A stretch of 36,835 nt of DNA from contig CAWIYI010000040.1 of NCBI GenBank assembly GCA_963840245.1, forward strand, positions 1 through 36,835, given 5' to 3'. The position numbers and the translations under genes are program-made. Under the pieces are notes generated by a model. It saw nothing but the letters and a program-made list of their open reading frames with translations, was not told where the DNA came from and made no database searches. Below, in pieces: positions 24,788-33,415 of this stretch (positions within the stretch are counted from its first letter, which is position 1; the number at the start of each line of letters is the position of its first letter). This DNA comes from Bog-473 sp963840245 (lineage in GTDB: Bacteria; Actinomycetota; Acidimicrobiia; Acidimicrobiales; RAAP-2).

Positions 24788-25518
24788 GCCTGTTCCGCGA
24801 CAAGGGCGTCGTCCTGCGCACCTACCGTCTGGGCGAGGCCGACAAGATCATCGTCTTCCTGACCGAGCGCCACGGCAAGGTAAGGGCAGTCGCCAAGGGC
24901 GTGCGCAAGACCACCTCGAAGTTCGGTGGCCGCCTCGAGCCGCTGACCAACGTCGACCTCCTGCTGTGGCAGGGGAGGAGCGACCTCGACATCGTGAACC
25001 AGGTCGAGGTGGTGCACGCCTTCCGGCCCATCCGCGAGGACCTCGACCGCATGCCCCGGGGCATCGCGCTCCTCGAGGTGAGCGACCAGATGGCCCAGGA
25101 GCGCCATCCCGACCCCCGGCTGTACTCGATGCTGGTGGGCGCCCTCAGCGCGCTGGCCGACGAGCAGGCCGACCCGACGCTCGTCACGCCGTCCTTCTTC
25201 TTGAAGGCGCTCGTCCTCGAAGGCGCGGGCCCGGTCCTCGACGAGTGTGCCTCGTGCGGCGAGCCCGACGGGGCGGTGGAGCTGGTGGCCTTCGATCTCG
25301 TCGCCGGCGGGACGCTGTGCCGGGCCCACCGCAGCGGCCGCCACATGAGCCCGGCCGCGCTGGTGCTCCTGCGCCGCATCCTCGGCGGGGATCTGGCCGC
25401 GGTGCTGGCGGGGCCGCCGCCACCGGCGGCCGACGAGGTGGCCGAGCTGGCCACCGAGGCCATGGAGGCGCATCTCGACCGGCGCATCCGCTCGGTGCGC
25501 TCGACCGCCGGCCTTTGA
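24784..25518 (+). CDS. recO: DNA repair protein RecO
   Basis: A 244-residue RecO, which with RecR loads RecA at gaps in the RecFOR pathway. The OB-fold N-terminus reads LFRDKGVVLRTYRLGEADKI and TERHGKVRAVAKGVRK. The helical region follows, and a zinc-type motif is visible (CASCGE near residue 155, then LCRAHR). Length fits the family. The GTG start overlaps the previous gene; the stop overlaps the hemW TTG (TTGA), so the three genes are tightly coupled. Confidence 0.94.
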   Translation: MSLFRDKGVVLRTYRLGEADKIIVFLTERHGKVRAVAKGVRKTTSKFGGRLEPLTNVDLLLWQGRSDLDIVNQVEVVHAFRPIREDLDRMPRGIALLEVSDQMAQERHPDPRLYSMLVGALSALADEQADPTLVTPSFFLKALVLEGAGPVLDECASCGEPDGAVELVAFDLVAGGTLCRAHRSGRHMSPAALVLLRRILGGDLAAVLAGPPPPAADEVAELATEAMEAHLDRRIRSVRSTAGL

Positions 25519-26603
25519 CCCCCTTCGGCGTCTACGTCCACGTCCCGTTCTGCCGGGAGCGCTGCGACTACTGCGCCTTCGCCACCTACACCGACCGCGA
25601 CCATCTCATGGAGCGCTACGCCGACGCCTGCGTCCGCGAGTTGCAGCAGGCCTTCGGGGCGGGCCACCTCGCGCCGGCCACCTCCGTCTTCTTCGGAGGG
25701 GGCACCCCGTCCCGCCTCCACCCCGAGACCCTGTGCCGCATCCTCGAGGCCGTCCCGCGTTCGCCGGGCGCGGAGGTCACGGTCGAGTGCAATCCGGAGG
25801 ACGCCGACGACGCGCACCTCGGCACGTACCGGCGCGCCGGGGTGACCCGGGTCTCCTTCGGCCTGCAGTCCACCCAGGCCCACGTCCTGGCCGGCCTCGG
25901 CCGGCGCCACGTGCCCCACGCCGCCGAGGCCATTTCCGACGCCGTGCACGCCGCCGGGTTCGCCACCTGGAACCTCGACCTCATCTTCGGCGCCGCCGCC
26001 GAGAGCGACCGTGACTGGGCCGCCACGCTCGACCACGTGCTGGCGCTCGACCATCCGCCGCCGCACCTGAGCGCCTACGGCCTGACCGTCGAGCCCGGCA
26101 CGCCGCTGGCGGCGGACCCGGGGCGCCATCCCGACGACGACGTCGAGGCCCGGCGCTACGAGCACGCCGAGGCCGTCCTCACCGCCGCGGGCTACGCCTG
26201 GGAGGAGATCTCCAACTGGGCCCGGCCCGGCCACGAGTGCCGGCACAACCACCTCTACTGGGAGCAGGGCGACTACGTCGGCATCGGCTCGGCGGCGCAC
26301 TCGCACCGCGCCGGCACGCGCTGGTGGAACGTGCGGACGCCCGACCGCTACGTCGACGCCGTGGAGGCGGGCCGCTCGCCCGAGGCCGGCCGCGAGGAGC
26401 TGACGCCGGAGCAGCGGGAGTTCGAGGCCCTGTCCCTGTCGCTGCGCACACCGCGGGGCGTGCCCTGGGACTGCCTCGAGCGACCCGAGGAGCTCCACGG
26501 CCTCGTCGAGCACCTGGGCGACCGGGCCGTGCTCACGATGCGCGGCCGGCTGCTGGCCAACGAGGTCAGCGCCAGAATCCGCTCCGGTATCCTGCACCGA
26601 TGA
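25515..26603 (+). CDS. hemW: radical SAM heme chaperone HemW (HemN-like)
   Basis: A 362-residue radical SAM protein. The cluster motif is C13-RER-C17-DY-C20 in VPFCRERCDYCAFATY. Further blocks are VFFGGGTPSRLHPETL, VTVECNPED, and VSFGLQSTQAHVLAGLGRRH. HemW proteins insert haem into respiratory enzymes, unlike the HemN oxidase they resemble; the short length and absence of the extra N-terminal HemN region favour HemW. The TTG at 25515 overlaps the recO stop; no better start exists before the motif. The stop overlaps the glyS ATG, and a promoter for glyS lies inside its last codons. Confidence 0.9.
   Translation: MTPFGVYVHVPFCRERCDYCAFATYTDRDHLMERYADACVRELQQAFGAGHLAPATSVFFGGGTPSRLHPETLCRILEAVPRSPGAEVTVECNPEDADDAHLGTYRRAGVTRVSFGLQSTQAHVLAGLGRRHVPHAAEAISDAVHAAGFATWNLDLIFGAAAESDRDWAATLDHVLALDHPPPHLSAYGLTVEPGTPLAADPGRHPDDDVEARRYEHAEAVLTAAGYAWEEISNWARPGHECRHNHLYWEQGDYVGIGSAAHSHRAGTRWWNVRTPDRYVDAVEAGRSPEAGREELTPEQREFEALSLSLRTPRGVPWDCLERPEELHGLVEHLGDRAVLTMRGRLLANEVSARIRSGILHR
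26588..26593 (+). promoter_or_regulatory. leaderless -10 of glyS inside hemW
   Basis: TATCCT, 6 nt before the glyS ATG at 26600. It lets glyS be transcribed on its own although the ATG also overlaps the hemW stop (ATGA). Confidence 0.5.
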
Positions 26604-27934
26604 CAGAGACCGGCGGGGCGCCCCAGGCGGCCAGCGACGACCTGATGGAGAAGGTGGTGCGGCTCTGCCGCACCCGCGGCTTCATCTTCCCGTCGGCCGA
26701 GATCTACGGCGGCTTCCGCTCCACCTACGACTACGGCCCGCTCGGGGTCAACATGCTGCGCAACGTCAAGAACGCCTGGTGGCGTGCCATGGTCCAGCTG
26801 CGTGACGACGTGGTCGGCCTCGATGCCGCCATCCTCGGTCCCCCCGCCGTGTGGGAGGCCTCGGGCCATCTGGCCACCTTCACCGACCCCCTGGTCGACT
26901 GCAAGAACTGCCACGAGCGTTGGCGGGCCGACAAGATCGAGGGCGTCTGCCCCAACTGCGGCTCCCACGACCTCACCGAGGCCCGGGCCTTCAACCTGAT
27001 GTTCAAGACCCACGCCGGCCCGGTGGAGGACGAGGGTCACGTCGCCTACCTGCGCCCCGAGACGGCCCAGGGCATGTTCACCAACTTCGCCAACGTGCTC
27101 GGCACCACGCGCAAGAAGCCGCCCTTCGGCATCGCCCAGGTGGGCAAGTCGTTCCGCAACGAGATCACGCCGCAGAACTTCGTCTTCCGCACCCGCGAGT
27201 TCGAGCAGATGGAGATGGAGTACTTCGTCCCGCCCGACGAGAGCGAGAAGTGGTTCGACTACTGGTTGTCCGAGCGCATGCAGTGGTACCTCGACCTCGG
27301 CATCCCGGCCGACAAGCTCCGCCTGCGCCACCACGAGCAGAGCGAGCTGTCGCACTATTCGCGCGGCACGGCCGACGTGGAGTTCCTCTTCCCCTGGGGC
27401 TGGGACGAGCTCGAGGGCATCGCCAACCGGGGCGACTTCGACCTCACCGCCCACGCCAAGGCGTCCGGGGTGGCGCTCGACTACTTCGACCAGCAGACCA
27501 ACGAGCGCTACACGCCGTACGTGATCGAGCCGGCGGCCGGCGCCACCCGGACCATGATGGCCTTCCTCCTCGCCGCCTACACCGAGGACGAGGTCGGGGG
27601 GGAGGCCCGCACCGTGCTGCGCCTGCACTGGCGGCTGGCGCCCTACCAGGTGGCCGTGCTCCCGCTGTCGAAGAAGGACACGCTCGAGCCGCTGGCCCGC
27701 CAGGTGTTGTCGACCCTGCAGCCGCACTTCATGTGCGACTACGACGTCACCCAGAGCATCGGCCGGCGCTACCGGCGCCAGGACGAGGTGGGGACGCCGT
27801 GGTGCGTGACCGTCGACTTCGACTCGCTCGAGGACGACGCCGTCACCATCCGCGACCGCGACACCACCGAGCAGGTGCGCGTGCCCATCGCCGATCTCCT
27901 GGGCGAGCTGCGCCGGCGCACCGGCGAGGGGTAG
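26600..27934 (+). CDS. glyS: glycine--tRNA ligase (single-chain, class II)
   Basis: A 444-residue GlyRS of the dimeric type found in actinobacteria. It attaches glycine to tRNA-Gly. Motif 1 region GFIFPSAEIYGGF with TYDYGPLG, an insert with two CxxC pairs (CKNCHERW, CPNCGSHD), motif 2 around R186 (SFRNEITPQNF), and motif 3 around R317. Motif 3 reads EPAAGATRTMMAFLL, where relatives have GVDR; the Arg that binds ATP is kept, the Asp is replaced by Thr. The anticodon-binding domain follows (LAPYQVAVLPLSKKD). Complete, starting with ATG after a TATCCT box. Confidence 0.94.
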   Translation: MTETGGAPQAASDDLMEKVVRLCRTRGFIFPSAEIYGGFRSTYDYGPLGVNMLRNVKNAWWRAMVQLRDDVVGLDAAILGPPAVWEASGHLATFTDPLVDCKNCHERWRADKIEGVCPNCGSHDLTEARAFNLMFKTHAGPVEDEGHVAYLRPETAQGMFTNFANVLGTTRKKPPFGIAQVGKSFRNEITPQNFVFRTREFEQMEMEYFVPPDESEKWFDYWLSERMQWYLDLGIPADKLRLRHHEQSELSHYSRGTADVEFLFPWGWDELEGIANRGDFDLTAHAKASGVALDYFDQQTNERYTPYVIEPAAGATRTMMAFLLAAYTEDEVGGEARTVLRLHWRLAPYQVAVLPLSKKDTLEPLARQVLSTLQPHFMCDYDVTQSIGRRYRRQDEVGTPWCVTVDFDSLEDDAVTIRDRDTTEQVRVPIADLLGELRRRTGEG

Positions 27935-27946
27935 CGCAGCGGCCGC

Positions 27947-28771
27947 TCAGGCGACCTTGCGGTACTTGCGCACCGCGATCGGGACCAGGACCACCAGCAG
28001 CCCGACGGACCACAACAGGGCGGCCACCACGGCGCCCGAGTCGTGCAGGACGCCGCCGACCATCAGCGACCGCGCGCCGTCGACCACCTGCGTGACGGGT
28101 TGGTGCTCGGCGAACCCCTGCAGCCAACCCGGCATGGTGGCCACGGGGACGAAGGCCGACGAGGCGAAGAGCAGCGGGAAGATGAGGGGGAAGACCATGA
28201 CCTGGGCCGTCTCCGCGTTCGGCGCGGACAGGCCGATGATGGCGAAGCCCCAAGCCAACGCGTAGGCGAAGAACAGGATCAGCAGCGCGCCGCAGAGGAA
28301 CAGCGCGACGTTGGTCCCGATGCGAAAGCCGACGGCGTAGCCGACGATGGTGATCAGCGCGACCACGAAGACGTTGCGGACGAGGTCGGACGTCGTGCGC
28401 CCGGCCAGCACGGCGGAGCGGCTCATCGGGAGGGCGCGGAAGCGCTCGATCAGGCCCTTGTGCAGGTCCTCGGACAGCCCGGCCGCCGCGCTCATGGCGC
28501 CGAAGATGACCGTCTGCACGAAGATGCCCGGCATCAGGAACTCGATGTAGTGGCCGCCCGGGACGTGGATGGCCCCACCGAAGACGTAGGTGAAGAGCAG
28601 CGTGAACATGATGGGCTGCAAGGTCGTGAAGAAGAGCGCCTCGGGGGTCCGGACGAGCGCGAGGAGGTTGCGCTTCGTCATGGTGGCGATGTCCGCCACG
28701 ACCCACGTCAGGCGGTTGCCCTGACTCGGCTGCCGGACCGCGACCGGTGCGGTGATGGTGGTGGTCGTCAT
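27947..28771 (-). CDS. ABC-2 type exporter permease (DrrB-like)
   Basis: A 274-residue membrane subunit of an ABC-2 exporter. It has an N-terminal cytoplasmic stretch, then six hydrophobic segments (for example ALFFTTLQPIMFTLLFTYVF, VFVVALITIVGYAVGF, FPLIFPLLFASSAFVPVATM and LLWSVGLLVVLVPIAV). The ABC-2 signature region reads GLIERFRALPMSRSAVLAGR. The closest known type is the daunorubicin-resistance DrrB family, exporting drugs, lipids or glycolipids. The ATG at 28771 overlaps the TGA of the ATPase gene (ATGA). This subunit is intact although the ATPase is not. Confidence 0.88.
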   Translation of the reverse strand: MTTTTITAPVAVRQPSQGNRLTWVVADIATMTKRNLLALVRTPEALFFTTLQPIMFTLLFTYVFGGAIHVPGGHYIEFLMPGIFVQTVIFGAMSAAAGLSEDLHKGLIERFRALPMSRSAVLAGRTTSDLVRNVFVVALITIVGYAVGFRIGTNVALFLCGALLILFFAYALAWGFAIIGLSAPNAETAQVMVFPLIFPLLFASSAFVPVATMPGWLQGFAEHQPVTQVVDGARSLMVGGVLHDSGAVVAALLWSVGLLVVLVPIAVRKYRKVA

Positions 28772-29822
28772 GCGGCATCCTTTCCGTCGGCCACGTCGTT
28801 CTTGCGCGCCCGGCCCAGGCCCCGCTTCGGCTTCGCCGCCGTGTCCTCGGCGTCCTCTTCGATCATGGTCTTGTGGCCGGTCAGGTTGAGGAAGACGTCG
28901 TCGAGGCTGGGCTCGCGCAGGGCGAGACCGGCGATGGTGATCTGCGCCGCGTCGAGCGAGCGGAGCACGTCGGCGCCCGCCTCTGGGCCCGTCCGTGACC
29001 GTCAGCTCGATCACGAGGTCCTCGACGACCGGCGCCTTCTCCGAGAACGGCGTGAGCAGCTCGGACCGCGCGGCCCACGGCATTCCGGTCGCCCAGGGTC
29101 ACCGAGACGACCGAGGTCCCCAGGTCGGCCTTGAGCTGGGCCGGCGTCCCCTCGGCGATGACGCGCCCGTGGTCGATCACCACGATGTCGCGGGCCAGGC
29201 GGTCGGCCTCCTCGAGGTACTGCGTCGTCAGCAGCACCGTCGTGCCGTCGCGGACCAGCTCCTCGATGGCGACCCACAGGCCCTGGCGGCTCTGGGGGTC
29301 CAACCCTGTCGTCGGCTCGTCGAGGAAGAGCACCGGCGGGTTCGCCACCAGCGCGGCGGCCAGGTCCAGCCGCCGGCGCATGCCACCCGAGTAGGTCTTC
29401 AGCACGCGATCACCGGCGCCGGACAGGCCGAATTCCTCGAGCAGCTCGTCGGCCCGGCGCGCCGACACCTTGCGGCTCAGGTGGGAGAGGCGCGCCACCA
29501 TGTGGAGGTTCTCCCGGCCCGTGAGGTTCTCGTCCACCGCGGCGTACTGGCCGGCGAGCCCGATGATGCGCCGCACCGCGTCGGGCTGGGCGACCACGTC
29601 GTGGCCGAGGACCGAGGCGCGCCCGCGTCGGGGCCGAGGATGGTGGAGAGGATGCGCACGACCGTGGTCTTGCCCGCCCCGTTCGGGCCGAGCAGCCCGA
29701 GCACGGTGCCGGCCTCCACCTCGAGGGAGACCCCGTCGAGCGCCCGCACGTTGCCGCGGGGGAAGACCTTCACGAGGTCGTGGGCCTCGACCGCCAGCCT
29801 GGCGTGTGAAAGAATTAGCCAT
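28768..29822 (-). pseudogene. ABC exporter ATPase (DrrA-like), multiple frameshifts
   Basis: The ATPase partner of the ABC-2 permease, in pieces. From 29822, M-A-N-S-F-T-R-Q; then, in another frame, AVEAHDLVKVFPRG and Walker A GLLGPNGAGKTTVV (to about 29622); then a third piece with the Q-loop, YSGGMRRRLDLAAAL signature and VLFLDEPTTGLD Walker B (to about 29080); then FSEKAPVVEDLVIELTV; then REPSLDDVFLNLTGHK to the stop at 28768. Three frame changes are certain (near 29620, 29060-29090 and 28975-28992) and one at 29780-29800 is likely. Every motif of a normal DrrA of about 340 residues is present in order, so base-calling errors are a strong alternative to decay. The start is supported by TAAGTT 9 nt upstream. 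Confidence 0.82.
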
Positions 29823-29831
29823 TACCAAAGA

Positions 29832-29848
29832 AACTTAGTGATAAAGTT
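29832..29848. promoter_or_regulatory. palindromic operator between the exporter and marR
   Basis: AACTTAGTGATAAAGTT, arms AACTT and AAGTT separated by 7 nt. The 43-bp gap between the two start codons is strikingly AT-rich. The palindrome overlaps a minus-strand -10 (TAAGTT, 29832-29837) and a plus-strand one (TAAAGT, 29842-29847), so one bound MarR dimer could shut both promoters. Confidence 0.6.
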
Positions 29849-29865
29849 ACTTACGTGTCAAGACA

Positions 29866-30366
29866 ATGGTCGCGGTCGAGCTGGCGCAGCAGCTGCGCTC
29901 GGAGATCATGGGGTACTTCGGCGCGGCCAGCGACTTCGACGAGGGCCTGGCCAAGAAGCTGAAGCTGAGCAGGACCGACATGCGCTGCCTCGACCTTATT
30001 GGCCGCCTCGGTCCGATGACCGCGGGCCACCTGGCCGAGGAGAGCGGGCTGACCACCGGGGCCGTCACCTTCATCCTCGACCGCCTGGAAGAGGCGGGCA
30101 TGGTGACGCGCCGCCGCGACACCGAGGACCGCCGGCGGGTCTGGGTCGAGATCGTCCCGGCGACCCGGCAGCGACTCGAGGGCTTGCAGCAGCCGGTCGC
30201 CGAGGAGATGCGCCAGGTGGCCCAGCGCTTCAAGGCCGACGAGCTCGCCATCGTGCGCGATTTCATGCGCCAGGCCAAAGAGGTCTTCCAGCGCCAGGTC
30301 ACCGGCGCCGGCAAGGGGGACACCGTGCCACCCGGGGACGATCCTCGCGGCGGCCGCCGGGCCTGA
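29866..30366 (+). CDS. MarR family transcriptional regulator
   Basis: A 166-residue MarR-type winged-helix protein. Conserved parts are KLKLSRTDMRCLDLIGRLGP, MTAGHLAEESGLTTGAVTFI for the recognition helix, LDRLEEAGMVTRRRDTEDRR, the wing with its D-R-R-R-V sequence, and a C-terminal helix for dimer formation. Divergent from the ABC exporter, which it probably represses, with a shared palindromic operator. Inducer unknown. The Gly/Pro-rich tail after residue 145 is likely disordered. Confidence 0.88.
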   Translation: MVAVELAQQLRSEIMGYFGAASDFDEGLAKKLKLSRTDMRCLDLIGRLGPMTAGHLAEESGLTTGAVTFILDRLEEAGMVTRRRDTEDRRRVWVEIVPATRQRLEGLQQPVAEEMRQVAQRFKADELAIVRDFMRQAKEVFQRQVTGAGKGDTVPPGDDPRGGRRA

Positions 30367-30370
30367 ACCG

Positions 30371-30391
30371 CCTCCGGAGTACCGCCGGAGG
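30371..30391 (+). terminator. GC-rich hairpin after marR
   Basis: CCTCCGG and CCGGAGG, perfect 7-bp arms around a 7-nt loop, starting 5 nt after the marR stop. No U-tract follows, so this would be a weak or factor-assisted terminator. Confidence 0.4.
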
Positions 30392-30408
30392 GAAACGAGA
30401 CAGCCCAG

Positions 30409-30414
30409 TAGGCT
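30409..30414 (+). promoter_or_regulatory. possible -10 of ppdK
   Basis: TAGGCT, matching TANNNT. It would give ppdK a leader of about 80 nt ending in AAGGAGG, the strongest ribosome site in the window. The leader can form several GC-rich stems but matches no riboswitch I know. Confidence 0.35.
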
Positions 30415-30500
30415 GGGTTGGCCCGTCCCAGGTTGGGGAGGGTGACCACTCGAGCGACCGCACCGCCACGCGGTTCGCCCGTCCAGGGCAAGGAGGCCCG

Positions 30501-33187
30501 ATGCCGTTCGTCTTCGACTTCGACCACACGCACGCCCGACCACCGATGGAGCTCAAGGACCTCCTGGGTGGCAAGGGCGCCAACCTGGCCGAGATGACGT
30601 CGGTACTCGAGCTCCCGGTGCCGCCCGGGTTCACCATCTCGACCGACGCCTGCCGCGCCTACATGGCCGGTGGTTGGCCCAAGGGCCTCGACGCCGAGGT
30701 GGCGGGGGCGCGGGCCCGGCTCGAGACGGCGATGGGCAAGTCCATCGGCGACGCCAGCGACCCGCTGCTGGTGTCGGTGCGCTCCGGTGCCAAGTTCTCC
30801 ATGCCCGGCATGATGGACACGGTCCTCAACCTCGGCCTCAACGACGACTCCGTCGAGGGCCTGGCGAAGCAGACCGGCGACGAGCGCTTCGCCTTCGACT
30901 CCTACCGGCGCTTCATCGCCATGTACGCCCGCATCGTCCTGGAGCTGCCCGGCGAGGAATTCGATTCGCTCTTCGACGCCGCCAAGGAACTGGCCGGGAC
31001 GACCTCGGACGCCAAGGTGCCGACGGAGCTGCTGCGCTATCTCGTCGACTCCTACCAGCAGATCGTCGAGCGTCACACCGGAAAGCCCTTCCCCCAGAAG
31101 CCGGCCGAGCAGCTGCGCGGCGCCATCGAGGCCGTGTTCCGCAGCTGGAACGGGCCCCGCGCCATCGCCTACCGGGACCGTGAGCGGATCGCCCACGACC
31201 TCGGCACCGCCGTGAATGTGCAGGCCATGGTCTTCGGCAACCGCGACGACAACTCGGGCACCGGCGTCGGCTTCACCCGCGACCCTGCCACCGGCACCAA
31301 GGGCGCCTACGGCGACTTCCTGGTCAACGCCCAGGGCGAGGACGTCGTGGCCGGCATCCGCAACACCGAGCCCATCTCGGAACTGAAGAAGAAGTTCCCC
31401 GGGTGCACACGGAGCTGCTCGAGATCTTCGGCCGCCTCGAGCGGCACTACGCCGACATGTGCGACACCGAGTTCACCATCGAGCAGGGCAGGCTCTGGAT
31501 GCTCCAGACCCGGGTGGGCAAGCGCACCGGCGCGGCCGCGCTGAAGATGGCGGTGGACATGGTGCGCCCGAGCGATCTCGGGATCTCCAAGGCCGAGGCG
31601 GTGTCGCGCATCACCGAGGACCACCTCGACGCCGTCTTGCACCCCCAGTTCGCCAGCTCGGGCTATGCCACCTGGGCCAAGGGCCTCGGGGCCAGCCCCG
31701 GCGCAGCGGTGGGGCGCATCTACTTCACGGCGAACGACGCTGCCGAGGCGGCCGAGCGCGGCGAGCCCGTCGTCCTGGTGCGCAACGAGACCTCGCCCGA
31801 GGACGTGCACGGCATGCTCGCCTCCGAGGGCATCCTGACCGCCCGGGGCGGTCTGGTCAGCCACGCCGCCGTCGTGGCCCGCGGCTGGGGCAAGCCCGCG
31901 GTCGTGGGCGCGGAGGTCTTGCGCCTGGGCGATCACCAGGTGACCGCCGACGGCGTCACCCTCTCCGAGGGGGACTGGGTCTCGCTCGACGGGGGCGCCG
32001 GCATCGTCGTGGCCGGGGAGGTGCCGCTGACGGCGGCCAAGCCTCCGGCCGCCTTCGACACCGTCCTGTCGTGGGCCGACGCGATCCGCAAGAGCCACCT
32101 GGCCGTCCGGGCCAACGCCGACACCGGCGATGACGCCGCCAACGCGCGCAACCTCGGTGCCGAAGGCATCGGCCTGTGCCGCACGGAGCACATGTTCCTC
32201 GGCGAGGACCGCCTGCCCGTGGTGCGCCGGATGATCCTGGCGCAGTCGCCCGCCGAAGAGGCCGAGGCGCTCGAGGAGCTCCGCATCGTCCAGCGCGAGG
32301 ACTTCATCGCCATCCTCGCCGCCATGGACGGGCTACCGGTCACCGTGCGCCTGCTCGACCCGCCGCTGCACGAGTTCTTGCCGTCCACCGAGGAGCTGGC
32401 CCACAAGGAGGCGACCGTCGGGCTGAACCCCGAGGAGCGCCGCCTCTACGAGGCCGCGCTCTCGTGGCGCGAGTCCAACCCCATGCTCGGCACACGCGGC
32501 GTGCGGCTCGGCGTGATCAAGCCCGGGCTCTACGCCATGCAGGTGCGCGCCCTCATGGAGGCGGCCCGCCAGCGGGTGGCCGACGGCGGGCATCCCGTCG
32601 TCGAGATCATGATCCCCCTGACGGTGACCCGCGAGGAGCTCGCGCTCGCCCGGGGCTGGGTCGAAGATGCCGTGGCCGAGGTCAACAAGGAGCCCGCACC
32701 CAAGGCGTCGAAGGGGGCCAAGGCCGCGACGGCAACGCGGGGCCAGCTCGAGGTGACAATCGGGACGATGATCGAGACGCCCCGGGCGGCGCTCAGGGCG
32801 GCCGAGATCGCCGAGGTCGCCGACTTCTTCTCCTTCGGGACCAACGACCTGACCCAGATGACGTTCGGGTTCTCCCGCGACGACGTCGAGGGCCGGATGA
32901 TGGACGCCTACCTGGAGCTCGGCCTCCTGCCCCGCAACCCCTTCGAGGTGGTCGACTTCGACGGCGTCGGGGAGCTGGTGCGCCTCGGGACCGAGCGTGG
33001 CCGGGCCACCCGGCCGGGCCTCAAGGTCGGCGTGTGCGGAGAGCACGGGGGAGACCCCCAGTCCATCGGCCTCTTCTACGACGCCGGGCTCGACTACGTG
33101 AGCTGCTCGCCGTTCCGGGTCCCGGTGGCCCGCCTGGCCGCCGCGCAGGCCGTCCTGGCCGAGGAGGCGCAGCCCGGAGCGCGATGA
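30501..33187 (+). pseudogene. ppdK: pyruvate, phosphate dikinase, one frameshift
   Basis: PPDK interconverts pyruvate, ATP and Pi with phosphoenolpyruvate, AMP and PPi. The ATP-grasp half has LLGGKGANLAEMTSV, VSVRSGAKFSMPGMMDTVLN and TGVGFTRDPATG. The phospho-His domain has GGLVSHAAVVARGWGKP with the catalytic His. The PEP-binding barrel has RTEHMFL, GTNDLTQMTFGFSRDD and the catalytic Cys in VCGEHGGDP. The frame changes at 31395-31405: ISELKKKFPG runs into a frame that soon degenerates, while VHTELLEIFGRLERHYADMCD continues one frame over. One missing base in the CCCCGGG run explains it and gives about 896 residues, the family norm. Most likely a consensus error in a working gene. ATG start with AAGGAGG upstream. 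Confidence 0.9.
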
Positions 33188-33403
33188 GGGTCCAGAAGGC
33201 TTCCACCGTGTCGAAAGGCCAAGCCCCGGACCAAGGAGCCGTAGGAGCAGGACAGCACGAACCCGGGGCGAAGCCCAGGATGAGGCCCGGCCGCGAGCCT
33301 CGAGGGCACACATGCGCCAAATGAAGGCCAGGGCGCAGACGTCATGGATCGAGACAGCCCTCGAGCGAAGCTGGGCCACGACGGATCGGGGACAGCGCCG
33401 CGG

Positions 33404-33409
33404 TACCGT
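33404..33409 (+). promoter_or_regulatory. leaderless -10 of dnaG
   Basis: TACCGT, 6 nt before the GTG at 33416. The 228-bp gap between ppdK and dnaG holds nothing else I can support. Confidence 0.5.
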
Positions 33410-33415
33410 CATGGC

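Noticed and set aside
30415..30500. A riboswitch in the ppdK leader
   Set aside because: The leader can fold into GC stems, with GGGC and GCCC flanking AAGGAG, but matches no known aptamer core and could be a by-product of base composition.
33188..33415. A small gene between ppdK and dnaG
   Set aside because: Short frames exist on both strands, but none has a ribosome site, a TANNNT box at the right distance or a recognisable product.
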